Source of the DNA: Pauljensenia sp018375675
GTDB lineage: Bacteria; Actinomycetota; Actinomycetes; Actinomycetales; Actinomycetaceae
DNA: 62,458 nt
Assembly (NCBI GenBank): GCA_041432705.1
Contig: JAPWAE010000011.1
Coordinates: 1 to 62,458 of the forward strand
Direction: 5' to 3'
Positions 39,893 to 48,282 of the stretch are shown one piece after another. A program made the position numbers and the translations under genes. Below the pieces are notes generated by a model. That model was not told the DNA's origin and made no database searches. It saw nothing but the letters and a program-made list of their open reading frames with translations. Each line of letters starts with the position of its first letter. Positions within the stretch are counted from its first letter, which is position 1.

Positions 39893-40920
39893 GAGCGTCC
39901 CTCGACGGCGGTGTCGACGGCGGAGAGCGGGGTCGTTGGCAGGACGTAGGTTCGGCCGAGCTGGGAAGAAACGATGGAGACGGGGATCGGCGTGCCGCTT
40001 GCAAAGACGCACGCGTTCGTCGCGTCTCCGATCACTGAGGCCGGCGGGACGACCGTGACGGTGATGGGGGCGGCGAGCTTCCAGGAGACGGGCAGCTGAA
40101 CGGGTCCATCGCCGCTCGGGGCGGAACGGACGAAAGTCGCGTATTCGCTGGAGGACAGGATCGTCGCCGTCAGTGTGGGATCGGTGATGACGCCGTCAGA
40201 GGGGACCGGGTAGTCCGTGTCCCCCAGAGTGATGACGTGGTCAGCGGGATAGGCGTCCGGCGGGACGGAGAGGCGCAAGGCGTCGCGGGAGTCCTCAAGG
40301 GTGAGGAGAACCGTCTGCGTATCGATGCTGTCACCCAGGCGAACGGGAACCGACGAGGGGGTGACGGTCGGCGCGGGAATCCACAGGACGTGAGAGGCTT
40401 CGATACGGGAGGGAACACCGCCAGCTCCGTCGTTCACGCCCATCGCCGAGGCCAGGGCCGCGCGCGTGGAGGCCGTCACCCGCTGAGATTCCGCGGGAGC
40501 CTCATATCCGAGCCGCGCAAGCTCAGCGTTCAGGGCACCGATATCGGGTCCCGCGGCTCCGTCCACCACGTCCTGATAGAGCGGAGTGGACAGAGCTAAG
40601 GCAAGAAGGGGCAGGCCATCGATCTCGCAGGGAATGGAACCTGACGTGATGGGAGTTCCCGGTGCTGCCTGGAGGGCCGTGATGCGCCCGGCGATGGGGG
40701 AGGTAAGTTCGTGAGGCGAGGCCGGGGGAATCGTGAGGGTGAGGGAGCGCGTATCGGTGAACTCGCGCGTGGTGACGGGGACCGTCGACGGAGCAGATGA
40801 CGAGGCCAGCGAGGCCGGGGTGGGAGGCGAGGCGATGAGGATACCCGCGCTGACCCCGCCCGCACCGGCGATGAGAGCGACAAATGCGGTGAGAGCGAGC
40901 CAGCGGCGAGAAGATGCCAT
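39877..40920 (-). CDS. Membrane-anchored adaptor (membrane-fusion-like) protein of the export operon
   Basis: This 347-aa protein has an N-terminal membrane segment (residues ~8-30), then an extracytoplasmic part with Ser/Thr/Pro stretch, SPIAGRITALQAAPGTPI (a biotinyl/lipoyl-like hairpin half), ALNAELARLGY (peptidoglycan-binding-like helix) and SDGVITDP. Such proteins are the actinobacterial counterpart of MacA/HlyD adaptors. ATG 40920 follows CAGGAG. It is placed between a lipoprotein gene and the ATPase/permease genes, which supports an adaptor role. Confidence 0.75.
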   Translation of the reverse strand: MASSRRWLALTAFVALIAGAGGVSAGILIASPPTPASLASSSAPSTVPVTTREFTDTRSLTLTIPPASPHELTSPIAGRITALQAAPGTPITSGSIPCEIDGLPLLALALSTPLYQDVVDGAAGPDIGALNAELARLGYEAPAESQRVTASTRAALASAMGVNDGAGGVPSRIEASHVLWIPAPTVTPSSVPVRLGDSIDTQTVLLTLEDSRDALRLSVPPDAYPADHVITLGDTDYPVPSDGVITDPTLTATILSSSEYATFVRSAPSGDGPVQLPVSWKLAAPITVTVVPPASVIGDATNACVFASGTPIPVSIVSSQLGRTYVLPTTPLSAVDTAVEGRSCPSS

Positions 40921-40944
40921 CTCAACTCCTGAGGGTGGTTGTGG

Positions 40945-41568
40945 TCATTTGCTGGGGTCGTCGACGCATCGTCGCCAAATGTCGGGCCCCTGAGCTGGGT
41001 CGATGAACGGCAACGTGCTTGCGAGAAGCGTTCCGCTCTCGCGAGCGCGTGCGAGCTCTTGGGCCGTGAAGGACGGCTCAACCGCCTTGTTGCGGATCAA
41101 ACACTGCGTGTACAGCTCGTTGATATCCCGGTGATCCGGGTTGACTCGCATGTCGAACTCGAGCGCCTCGATGATCGGCTGACCGGCATCGATGGAACAG
41201 GTATGGACGAGTTCTTCTTGCTGTTCCTCAGATATGGAGGAGCCAACCGGCTGATCGGGGACGCTCAACTCGCCGCTCGGGCCAAACGATGCGCCGGTGA
41301 CGCCCTTGTCTGTCAGGCAGCTCAGCACGCGCTGACGCATGTCCTGGAGTTCGGCCTCGCTGATGGCAGAGTCGGCGAGGACAGATTGGACGAACTCGTT
41401 GGATGCCCACTCACTGCGCGCCTGCTCAATGTCGGCCGCCCACGGCCCCTCCGCCGCGGGCGTGGTCTGTTGGCAGCCACACGTCGTGGCGACGATGACA
41501 AGAGCGGCAGCGAGCAAACCAACGCGCGAACGGATGGAGTACGTGCCCTCCCTGGTGTTTGCTCCCAT
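40945..41568 (-). CDS. Lipoprotein of unknown function, first gene of the export operon
   Basis: This 207-aa protein has a basic N-terminus, a hydrophobic stretch (residues ~16-29) and a lipobox-like CGC, so it is probably anchored in the outer leaflet. The rest is hydrophilic and helical with three further Cys (in LSCLTDKG, HTCSIDAG, TQCLIRNK) plus RRCVDD near the end, which could form disulfides. ATG 41568 follows GAGGGAG. It lies 24 bp before the adaptor gene. Its place suggests an accessory or immunity-like role, which is only inference. Confidence 0.7.
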   Translation of the reverse strand: MGANTREGTYSIRSRVGLLAAALVIVATTCGCQQTTPAAEGPWAADIEQARSEWASNEFVQSVLADSAISEAELQDMRQRVLSCLTDKGVTGASFGPSGELSVPDQPVGSSISEEQQEELVHTCSIDAGQPIIEALEFDMRVNPDHRDINELYTQCLIRNKAVEPSFTAQELARARESGTLLASTLPFIDPAQGPDIWRRCVDDPSK

Positions 41569-41770
41569 GATGTTCTCCCTCGAACAGCCTCGACAATGGG
41601 TGCTTACTTCCAGAATAACGAAGAAAGGGCTCCGTTTTCCGCATGATGGAGAAATGAATTGAGATGGGGATGATCAGATGACCCTAAACGCGCCGCAGCC
41701 CCCAATCCCGGAACCCGACGCGGCGTGCGATCCCCACCGCGGCGAGCCGACCCGGAGACGGGGGCTGCAA

Positions 41771-41788
41771 CACACAATCCATTGTGTG
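41771..41788. promoter_or_regulatory. 18-bp perfect inverted repeat
   Basis: CACACAAT-CC-ATTGTGTG lies in the 325-bp gap between the lipoprotein operon and the methyltransferase terminator. An operator for the operon starting at 41568 is possible but it is about 200 bp upstream. Nothing else coding is seen in this gap. Confidence 0.35.
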
Positions 41789-41838
41789 ACGCCAAGCTCA
41801 AAAAACAAGGAGCTTTGGCTGAGAAAACCCTGGGAAAA

Positions 41839-41872
41839 GCGCGCGGGGTGGATACTCATCCACCCCGCGCGC
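41839..41872 (-). terminator. Terminator of the MetE-like gene
   Basis: GCGCGCGGGGTGGAT and ATCCACCCCGCGCGC pair over 15 bp around loop ACTC, with CCTGGG/CCCAGG extending outside after a short bulge. On the minus strand it is followed by TTTTCCCAG. Confidence 0.85.
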
Positions 41873-41893
41873 CCCAGGCCAGCAGTCAGGCGA

Positions 41894-43087
41894 TCACTTC
41901 GATGCGAGACGAGCGCCCTCGGTAAGAGCCTCCAGCTTCGCCCACGCAATCGACGGGTAGATACGGCCGCCCAGGCCACAGTCCGTCGACGCCACGACAC
42001 GCTCGTCGCCCACAATGTCCGCGAACTGGCGGATACGCTGCGCCACCAGCTCCGGGTGCTCGACAACGTTCGTCGAATGCGACACCACGCCCGGGATCAG
42101 GTACTTGCCCTCAGGCAGTTCGATGTCGCGCCAGATCGTCCACTCGTGCGCGTGGCGAGCATTCGCCGCCTCGAACGTCAGGCCATTCGCGTTCACCAGC
42201 AGGGCCAGATCCACGATGTCCTTGAACGGGATATCCGTCGTGTGCGGGCCGTGCCACGAACCCCAGCACACGTGGAAACGCACCAGAGACGGGTCAATGC
42301 CCTCCAGCGCGTGGTTCAGCGCGTCAATACGCACGCGCGAGAACGCGCGGTAATCCTCAACGGAGGGCTCCGGGTTCATCTGATCCCAGCCTTCCGCGAT
42401 ATCCGGCGCGTCAATCTGCACAGTCAGGCCCGCGTCCGTAATGCGCTTGTACTCCTCGCGCAGCACATCCGCGCACGCCCACACCACGGCCTCGTCATCC
42501 TCGTAGAACGCGTTGCCCACGCGAGCCGCCGAACCCGGCGAAATCGCCGCCACGAAACCATCCGACACGGGCTTCCCCACAGCCTCCAGCGCGTGCTTCA
42601 CGCCCGCGATATCGCGCTCCACGGCCTCAGCACCGATGTAGGTCAGCTCGTCCACGATCGCCGGGAACAAGACCTTGTTGTCGCTCACGATCTGAATACC
42701 CGACTCCGGGTCACCGTACGCGTCCGCGAAACGCTGCCAGTCGCGGCGCTCAGCAAACGACGAGAAAGCCAGGCGGCCATCGCGGCCAGCCGGGGGACGC
42801 AGCTCAAAGCCACCCGAGTTCTCAAACGACAGACCGCCAAAACGCGAGAAGGAATACGTCCACCACGCGCCGTAATCAACCGTGTCGAGCATCGCGTGGC
42901 CGTACTCGCCGTCGTTGACGATATCCAGGCCAATCTCAGCCTGACGCTTCACAACGCCATCAACCTCAGCCTGCAGCACAGAGGTGAAATCAGCGTCGCT
43001 CAGGGAACCCTCGCGGTGCGCGGCGTTTGCCTTAAGCAGCTCGGGGGTACGGGGCAGGGAACCAACATGAGTGGTGCGAATGGTCAT
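41894..43087 (-). CDS. Cobalamin-independent methionine synthase family protein (MetE C-terminal-like)
   Basis: This 397-aa single-barrel protein resembles the catalytic half of MetE and the YxjG/YxjH group. Zinc-site residues appear as HVCWGSWHGPH, FEAANARHAHE and STDCGLGG; the start TTHVGSLPRT is typical. It probably transfers a methyl group to homocysteine, but it lacks the MetE N-terminal domain, so the methyl donor may not be the usual triglutamyl folate. ATG 43087 has AGAAAGGACT upstream and a TAGGCT box further on. A homocysteine link to luxS (28 kb) is plausible. Confidence 0.85.
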   Translation of the reverse strand: MTIRTTHVGSLPRTPELLKANAAHREGSLSDADFTSVLQAEVDGVVKRQAEIGLDIVNDGEYGHAMLDTVDYGAWWTYSFSRFGGLSFENSGGFELRPPAGRDGRLAFSSFAERRDWQRFADAYGDPESGIQIVSDNKVLFPAIVDELTYIGAEAVERDIAGVKHALEAVGKPVSDGFVAAISPGSAARVGNAFYEDDEAVVWACADVLREEYKRITDAGLTVQIDAPDIAEGWDQMNPEPSVEDYRAFSRVRIDALNHALEGIDPSLVRFHVCWGSWHGPHTTDIPFKDIVDLALLVNANGLTFEAANARHAHEWTIWRDIELPEGKYLIPGVVSHSTNVVEHPELVAQRIRQFADIVGDERVVASTDCGLGGRIYPSIAWAKLEALTEGARLASK

Positions 43088-43409
43088 CGCAGTCCTTTCT
43101 CTTCACTGTGCCCTCAGCCTACGTTTCGCGTGTCGAGAACGAGGCCGAATGTCCGAAGCATGACCAATGCGATCAACCACTCATCTGGCCAGACACTAAT
43201 TCACGCACGCACCCCTTGCGTTTTCCTTGCAATCACGCTCACAAGCGTCCACCCACTGACACGGCGCCCCACTCACCACAGCCCCCGAAATACCGCGCGA
43301 AAACCGCTCCCACCCAGCCCCATCCTCGTCCATGAGACGAAACCCGCACGGAAACGCAGCGCTCACGCTCCTACTGTTGAGTCATTACAAGGCAAAAGAA
43401 AGGCACATC
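43088..43409. other. Intergenic region between the divergent MetE-like gene and ilvD
   Basis: These 322 bp hold the two divergent promoters. I looked for SAM, T-box or leucine-type leader structures and found no convincing one. The stretch is C-rich on the plus strand (many CCACCC/CCCAC runs) and has no coding potential. Confidence 0.5.
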
Positions 43410-45257
43410 ATGAGTCGCCCGCTGCGCTCGGCAACATCCACCCAAGGCCGCAATATGGCCGGAGCTCGCGCCCTGTGGCGCGCCACCGGCATGACGGACG
43501 GCGACTTCGGCAAGCCGATCATCGCCATCGCCAACTCCTTCACCCAGTTCGTGCCCGGTCACGTGCACCTGAAGAACATGGGCGACCTCGTTGCCGGAGC
43601 CATCGAAGCAGCCGGCGGCGTCGCCAAGGAATTCAACACGATCGCCGTCGACGACGGCATCGCCATGGGCCACGACGGCATGCTCTACTCCCTGCCCAGC
43701 CGCGACCTCATTGCCGACTGCGTCGAAACCATGGTTAACGCGCACCGCGCCGACGCCCTCGTGTGCATCTCGAACTGTGACAAGATCACCCCCGGCATGC
43801 TCCTGGCCGCCGTGCGCCTGAACATCCCCACCATCTTCGTCTCCGGCGGCCCCATGGAATCCGGCGCCGCCGTCGACGGCGTCGTCGAACACCGCCTCGA
43901 CCTCATCGACGCCATGGTCATGGCCGTCGACGACTCCGTCAGCGACAACCAGCTGGCCAGCATCGAAGCCAACGCGTGCCCCACCTGCGGCTCCTGCGCC
44001 GGCATGTTCACCGCGAACTCCATGAACTGCCTCAACGAGGCCATCGGCCTGGCCCTGCCCGGCAACGGCACCACCCTGGCCACCCAGATCGAACGCAAGA
44101 AGCTCTTCACCGAGGCCGGCACGCGCATCGTCGACATGTGCCGTGCCTACTACGACAACGAGGACGACTCCGTCCTGCCACGCTCCATCGCCACCAAGGA
44201 AGCCTTCGAGAACGCCATGAGCCTGGACGTGGCCATGGGCGGCTCCACCAACACCGTCCTGCACATCCTCGCCATCGCTAACGAGGCCGGCGTCGACTTC
44301 ACGCTCGACGACATCGACGCGATCTCGCGCCGCGTGCCATGCCTGTGCAAGGTGGCCCCTAACTCCACGACCTACCACATCGAGCACGTCCACCGCGCCG
44401 GCGGCATCCCCGCCCTGCTCGGCGAGCTCAACCGCGCCGGCCTGCTCAACCGCGACGTGCACTCCGTCCACTCTGACAACCTGGAGAACTGGCTGGGCGC
44501 GTGGGACGTGCGCAGCGGAACCGCCACCGACGAGGCCAAGCACCGCTTCCTCGCGGCCCCCGGTGGCGTGCGCACCACCCAGGCATTCTCTACTGCCAAC
44601 CTCTTCGAGTCCCTCGACACCGACTCTGAGGCCGGCTGCATCCGCTCCGTCGAGCACGCCTACACGAAGGACGGCGGCCTCGCGGTCCTCTACGGAAACA
44701 TCGCCGCCAACGGCGCGATCATCAAGTCCGCCGGCATCGACGAGTCCCTCTTCCACTTTGTCGGCAAGGCCTTCGTCGTCGAATCCCAGGAGGAAGCCGT
44801 CGAGGCCATCCTCAGCAAGCAAGTCACCGAAGGCGACGTCGTCGTCATCCAGTACGAGGGCCCCAAGGGCGGCCCCGGCATGCAGGAAATGCTCTACCCG
44901 ACCTCCTACCTCAAGGGCCTGGGCCTGGGCAAGAAGTGCGCCCTCATCACCGACGGCCGCTTCTCCGGCGGCACGTCCGGTATTTCTATCGGTCACATCT
45001 CGCCCGAGGCCGCGGCCGGCGGCGCGATCGGCCTCGTGCGCACCGGCGACGAGATCGAAATCGACGTCAACAACCGCGTCCTGCGCGCCAACGTGAGCGA
45101 CGAGGAACTCGAGCGCCGCCGCGCCGAAAAGGGTGCCGCGCCGTGGAAGCCCTCCAAGCCTCGCCCCCGCCAGGTCTCCGACGCCCTGCGCGTCTACGGC
45201 ATGCTCGCCGCATCCGCCGACAAGGGCGGCGTGCGCGTCCTGCCCGACTGGGCGTGA
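43410..45257 (+). CDS. ilvD: Dihydroxy-acid dehydratase
   Basis: This Fe-S enzyme of Ile/Val/pantothenate synthesis has 615 aa. It carries FVPGHVHLKNMGDL, the first cluster Cys in SNCDKITPGM, CPTCGSCAGMFTANSMNCL with the further Cys, and PGGPGMQEMLYPTSYLKG-type residues (KGGPGMQEML). The length and motifs suit the [4Fe-4S] IlvD form. ATG 43410 follows AAAGG; the frame extends upstream without support. The stop is directly followed by lplA (23 bp to its ATG), which has its own promoter. Confidence 0.96.
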   Translation: MSRPLRSATSTQGRNMAGARALWRATGMTDGDFGKPIIAIANSFTQFVPGHVHLKNMGDLVAGAIEAAGGVAKEFNTIAVDDGIAMGHDGMLYSLPSRDLIADCVETMVNAHRADALVCISNCDKITPGMLLAAVRLNIPTIFVSGGPMESGAAVDGVVEHRLDLIDAMVMAVDDSVSDNQLASIEANACPTCGSCAGMFTANSMNCLNEAIGLALPGNGTTLATQIERKKLFTEAGTRIVDMCRAYYDNEDDSVLPRSIATKEAFENAMSLDVAMGGSTNTVLHILAIANEAGVDFTLDDIDAISRRVPCLCKVAPNSTTYHIEHVHRAGGIPALLGELNRAGLLNRDVHSVHSDNLENWLGAWDVRSGTATDEAKHRFLAAPGGVRTTQAFSTANLFESLDTDSEAGCIRSVEHAYTKDGGLAVLYGNIAANGAIIKSAGIDESLFHFVGKAFVVESQEEAVEAILSKQVTEGDVVVIQYEGPKGGPGMQEMLYPTSYLKGLGLGKKCALITDGRFSGGTSGISIGHISPEAAAGGAIGLVRTGDEIEIDVNNRVLRANVSDEELERRRAEKGAAPWKPSKPRPRQVSDALRVYGMLAASADKGGVRVLPDWA

Positions 45258-45267
45258 GCGAAGCGCC

Positions 45268-45273
45268 TACAAT
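45268..45273 (+). promoter_or_regulatory. -10 box for lplA
   Basis: TACAAT ends 7 nt before ATG 45281. The box lies just after the ilvD stop, and no ribosome site precedes the ATG. Confidence 0.6.
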
Positions 45274-45280
45274 CGTGGGC

Positions 45281-46330
45281 ATGCATGGAGAGTACAAAGT
45301 CCCCGGAGGAAAGCTCGTCGTCGTCGACACCGACGTGGAGGAGGACCGCCTCGCGCGCGTGAGCGTGTCCGGCGATTTCTTCCTCGACCCCGACGACGCG
45401 CTCACCCGGATCACCGCGTCCCTCGAAGGGGCCCCGGCCTCGTCGAGCGCGAAGGATCTGGCCGCGCGCGTGGAGGCCGCCCTCCACGAGGGCGACACCC
45501 TCATGGGCGTGACCCCCGAGGCCGTCGGCATCGCCGTACGCCGCGCGCTGGGCGCCGCCCTGTCGTGGGACGACATTGACTTCGACGTCATCCACGGCCC
45601 CGTCGTCGACCCGATGATCAACGTCGCCATGGACGAAACCCTGGTCGAAGACGTGGCCGCGGGGCGCCGCAAGCCCTTCATGCGCCTGTGGGAGTGGAAC
45701 GGCCCCCAGGTCGTCATCGGCTCCTTCCAGTCCTACCAAAACGAAATCCAGCAGGACGGCGTGGATCGATACGGCATCACCGTGTCGCGGCGCGTCACCG
45801 GCGGCGGCGCCATGTTCATGGAGCCCGGCAACTGCATCACCTACTCGCTCGTCATCCCCACCGCCCTCGTGGAGGGAATGAGCTTCGAGCAGGCCTACCC
45901 CTACCTCGATCAGTGGGTCATGGAGGTCCTCGAAAAGCTGGGCATCAAGGCCAAGTACGTGCCGCTCAACGACATCGCCTCCGAGTTCGGCAAGATCGGT
46001 GGCGCCGCGCAGAAGCGCTGGGCCAACGGCTACATGGTCCACCACGTGACCATGGCCTACGACATCGACGCCATCAAGATGAACGAGGTCCTGCGCATCG
46101 GCATGGAGAAGATCCGCGACAAGGGCACCCGCAGCGCCGTCAAGCGCGTGGACCCCATGCGCTCCCAGACCGGCATGGCGCGCGAAGAGATCCTGCAGGT
46201 GTTCTTCGATCACTTCAAGGAGAAGTACAACGCGAGCGTCGGTACCATCACCGAGGCGGATCTCGAGGTCGCGCGCAAGCGCTGCGAGACGAAGTTCGCG
46301 CGCGAGGAGTGGGTGCACCGCATCCCCTGA
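45281..46330 (+). CDS. lplA: Lipoate--protein ligase with the accessory domain at the N-terminus
   Basis: This enzyme attaches lipoate (or octanoate) to E2 and H proteins. The 349-aa protein begins with a small domain (MHGEYKVPGGKLVVVD ... to about residue 95) that corresponds to the C-terminal accessory domain of E. coli LplA. The catalytic domain follows, with MRLWEWNGPQVVIGSFQ, VSRRVTGGGAMFMEPGN and the lipoyl-AMP Lys region KIGGAAQKRW. The domain order is therefore swapped relative to E. coli. A loop of the first domain (EGAPASSSAKD) is coded by the recurrent GCCCCGGCCTCGTC word (45431-45444). GTG 45254 is an alternative start. Confidence 0.88.
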   Translation: MHGEYKVPGGKLVVVDTDVEEDRLARVSVSGDFFLDPDDALTRITASLEGAPASSSAKDLAARVEAALHEGDTLMGVTPEAVGIAVRRALGAALSWDDIDFDVIHGPVVDPMINVAMDETLVEDVAAGRRKPFMRLWEWNGPQVVIGSFQSYQNEIQQDGVDRYGITVSRRVTGGGAMFMEPGNCITYSLVIPTALVEGMSFEQAYPYLDQWVMEVLEKLGIKAKYVPLNDIASEFGKIGGAAQKRWANGYMVHHVTMAYDIDAIKMNEVLRIGMEKIRDKGTRSAVKRVDPMRSQTGMAREEILQVFFDHFKEKYNASVGTITEADLEVARKRCETKFAREEWVHRIP

Positions 46331-46347
46331 TCGCGCTCGTTTTTGTG

Positions 46348-46385
46348 GCCCGCTTCGGTGTCGTTTCGACGAGGCCGGGGCGGGC
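46348..46385. terminator. Possible terminator between lplA and marC, with shared word
   Basis: GCCCGC near 46348-46353 pairs with GCGGGC at 46380-46385 across a long loop that contains GACGAGGCCGGGGC (46368-46381). The stem is weak; position between convergent genes is the main support. Confidence 0.4.
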
Positions 46386-46391
46386 TTCCGC

Positions 46392-47012
46392 TTAGAAGAG
46401 ATGGAGCGCGCCCACCCCGTGGATGATGAGCTCGACGCCGATGACGAGGATCAGAAAGCCCATGATGCGCACGATCGCGCCGACTCCGGTGGCACCCAGC
46501 TTGTCGATCCAAGGCGTGCCGTAGCGCAGCAGCAGCGCGATGACGGCGGCAGTTACCGCGATTCCCAGGACGATGCCGACATGAAAACCGATGGCCGTGT
46601 TGCGGGCGGCCAGCGCGATAACCACGCCGATCGAGCCGGGCCCCGCGATGAGGGGGAGTGCCATGGGGGAGAAGGATACGTCCGGCTTGGAGGTCGCGTG
46701 CTGAGCCTCCTCGTGGGTGGCACGGCGCTTGTTTTCCAGCATCGAGAAACCCGAGTGCGCGACGACCAAGCCACCCGCGATCTGCAGCGAGGGTAGGTCG
46801 AAGCCGAAGAAATGCATGATGAGCGAGCCACTGACCGCGAACACCGTCAGGATGGCGAACACGTAGATGCCTGTCTTCCACGCCTGCGAGCGCACCGCAG
46901 CCGGAGTATTGCCGGCGGTGAGTCCTGCGAACGCTGCGAGACCCCCGATCGGATTGGTGATCGGGGCGAGCGCAAGGATCGCGGCGGACATTCCGGCGAG
47001 AACAGTCATCAT
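46392..47012 (-). CDS. MarC/UPF0056-family membrane protein
   Basis: This 206-aa integral membrane protein has six hydrophobic segments. It shows ITNPIGGLAAFAGLT near the N-terminus, FFGFDLPSLQIAGGLVVAHSGFSML, and ALPLIAGPGSIGVVIALA, the family's repeated NP/GPG turns. The role of MarC proteins is not established despite the name. ATG 47012 has TAGGAT 7 nt upstream; a second ATG directly follows at 47009. It is convergent with lplA. Confidence 0.88.
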   Translation of the reverse strand: MMTVLAGMSAAILALAPITNPIGGLAAFAGLTAGNTPAAVRSQAWKTGIYVFAILTVFAVSGSLIMHFFGFDLPSLQIAGGLVVAHSGFSMLENKRRATHEEAQHATSKPDVSFSPMALPLIAGPGSIGVVIALAARNTAIGFHVGIVLGIAVTAAVIALLLRYGTPWIDKLGATGVGAIVRIMGFLILVIGVELIIHGVGALHLF

Positions 47013-47019
47013 GCGGACA

Positions 47020-47025
47020 ATCCTA
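47020..47025 (-). promoter_or_regulatory. -10 box for marC-family gene
   Basis: On the minus strand TAGGAT ends 7 nt before ATG 47012. Confidence 0.5.
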
Positions 47026-47059
47026 GTCGGCGCTGTGCTCGCGCGAACGATCGGTCCGC

Positions 47060-47758
47060 TCAGGCGCGGCGGGCGCCGAAGATCGCGGTGCCCAGGCGCA
47101 CGATTGTCGCCCCCTCGGCAATGGCCCACTCAAGATCGCGGCTCATACCCATAGAGAGCGCCAGGTCCGACTCTTCGACGCCCAGGCGAGATGCGGCCTC
47201 GTCCCTGATCCCGCGCAGCTGCGCGTACGCGGCGCGCACGTCGGCCTCGATAGGGGAGTTCAGGCCCACCGTCATGAAGCCCGCGAGCTGCAGGTGTACC
47301 GAGGCCTCGACCGCGTCGATCAGTGCGGCGACGTCGGAGGGGGCGCAGCCATGCTTTGTGGCCTCGCCAGAGACGTTCACCTCGACGAACACGGGGAGTG
47401 TGCCGGTCGCGCGCGCGTCGATTTTCGAGGCCAGGGCGGGGGAATCTAGCGACTCGATCGCGTCCACGCAGGACAGCGCGTGGTTGATCTTGTTGGACTG
47501 CAGAGGCCCGATCAGGTGGATGCGTGCGCCGGGCACCTCTCGGATCGCCTCCACCGTTGCGCGTGCCTCCTGGACGCGGTTGTGGCCGAGTAGGATCGGC
47601 AGGCCCGCCTCGCTCAGCGCAGCGGCGGCCTCGCGGCACTTCTCGGGCGTGCGCGTCTTGACCGCCAGCTCCAGATGCACCGAATCGGTGCGGCCACACG
47701 CGGACGTCGCGCGGTCAATGCGGTCGCGGGCGGCGGCGATGGCCTCGGGAATACTCAT
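47060..47758 (-). CDS. yggS: PLP-binding homeostasis protein, YggS family
   Basis: This 232-aa single-domain fold-type III barrel binds PLP and buffers its supply. It has the PLP-Lys region LAVKTRTPEKCREA near residue 33, LGHNRVQEA, IHLIGPLQSNKIN, FVEVNVSGEATKHG and SMGMSRDLEWAI near the phosphate site. In many actinobacteria it sits near ftsZ; here it does not. ATG 47758 has TACCAT 6 nt upstream and no ribosome site. Confidence 0.9.
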   Translation of the reverse strand: MSIPEAIAAARDRIDRATSACGRTDSVHLELAVKTRTPEKCREAAAALSEAGLPILLGHNRVQEARATVEAIREVPGARIHLIGPLQSNKINHALSCVDAIESLDSPALASKIDARATGTLPVFVEVNVSGEATKHGCAPSDVAALIDAVEASVHLQLAGFMTVGLNSPIEADVRAAYAQLRGIRDEAASRLGVEESDLALSMGMSRDLEWAIAEGATIVRLGTAIFGARRA

Positions 47759-47764
47759 GCCCTC

Positions 47765-47770
47765 ATGGTA
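47765..47770 (-). promoter_or_regulatory. -10 box for leaderless yggS
   Basis: On the minus strand TACCAT ends 6 nt before ATG 47758. Confidence 0.5.
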
Positions 47771-47840
47771 CGCGCGGAGAAACTTTCAGGGGCCAATCAG
47801 GGGCGACTCAGGGAGATATGAGCGAGGAGTCGTGGCAGAC

Positions 47841-47846
47841 TAGAAT
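47841..47846 (+). promoter_or_regulatory. -10 box of the YccF-domain gene
   Basis: TAGAAT lies 27 nt before ATG 47874, leaving a short leader that contains GGAAAGGA. This is a leadered contrast to the leaderless starts nearby. Confidence 0.5.
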
Positions 47847-47873
47847 GTTCACAGATCAAGGAAAGGACACGCA

Positions 47874-48263
47874 ATGCGTACCCTGCTTAACATCATCTGG
47901 TTCCTCTTCGGAGGCCTGCCGCTCTTCCTCGGCTACCTCCTCGCGGGTGTCGTCGCCTGCATCTTCGTCGTCACGATCCCCGCGGGCGTGGCATGCTTCC
48001 GCATCGCCGGATACGTGCTGTGGCCCTTCGGTAAGCGCGTTATCGACAAGCCGGGCGTGGGCGCGGGCTCCGGCCTCATGAACATCGTGTGGTTCCTGGT
48101 TGCGGGCCTGTGGCTCGCCATCGGTCACGTGACCACTGCGGCCGCCCAGGCTGTGACGATCGTCGGCATTCCGCTGGCCATCGCCAACCTGAAGATGATC
48201 CCGATCACCTGCTTCCCCTTCGGAAAGGCCGTCGTCGACGACCCGACCGCGTCCATCCTCTGA
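47874..48263 (+). CDS. YccF-domain membrane protein
   Basis: This 129-aa protein carries two related halves, each with NI(I/V)WFL(F/V)(G/A)G(L) followed by a hydrophobic hairpin and an (W/F)PFGK(R/A)V motif: residues 6-55 and 69-122. This duplicated DUF307/YccF pattern is diagnostic for small inner-membrane proteins of unknown role. ATG 47874 follows GGAAAGGA. Monocistronic or co-transcribed with the YbaK-like gene, which has its own -10 box. Confidence 0.85.
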   Translation: MRTLLNIIWFLFGGLPLFLGYLLAGVVACIFVVTIPAGVACFRIAGYVLWPFGKRVIDKPGVGAGSGLMNIVWFLVAGLWLAIGHVTTAAAQAVTIVGIPLAIANLKMIPITCFPFGKAVVDDPTASIL

Positions 48264-48270
48264 CGCGTCT

Positions 48271-48276
48271 TACACT
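48271..48276 (+). promoter_or_regulatory. -10 box for the leaderless YbaK-like gene
   Basis: TACACT ends 6 nt before ATG 48283. Confidence 0.55.
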
Positions 48277-48282
48277 GGGGTC

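Noticed and set aside
43088..43409. Riboswitch or attenuator upstream of ilvD or the MetE-like gene
   Set aside because: I saw no leader peptide with branched-chain codons, no T-box sequence and no SAM-riboswitch core.
41678..43738. 686-codon open frame on the plus strand
   Set aside because: Antisense to the MetE-like gene, which has clear zinc-site motifs, a ribosome site and a terminator.
43371..44996. 541-codon open frame on the minus strand
   Set aside because: It is antisense to ilvD, whose conserved motifs are unmistakable. Long antisense frames are expected in high-GC genes and the translated sequence has repetitive Val/Gly/Ala composition.
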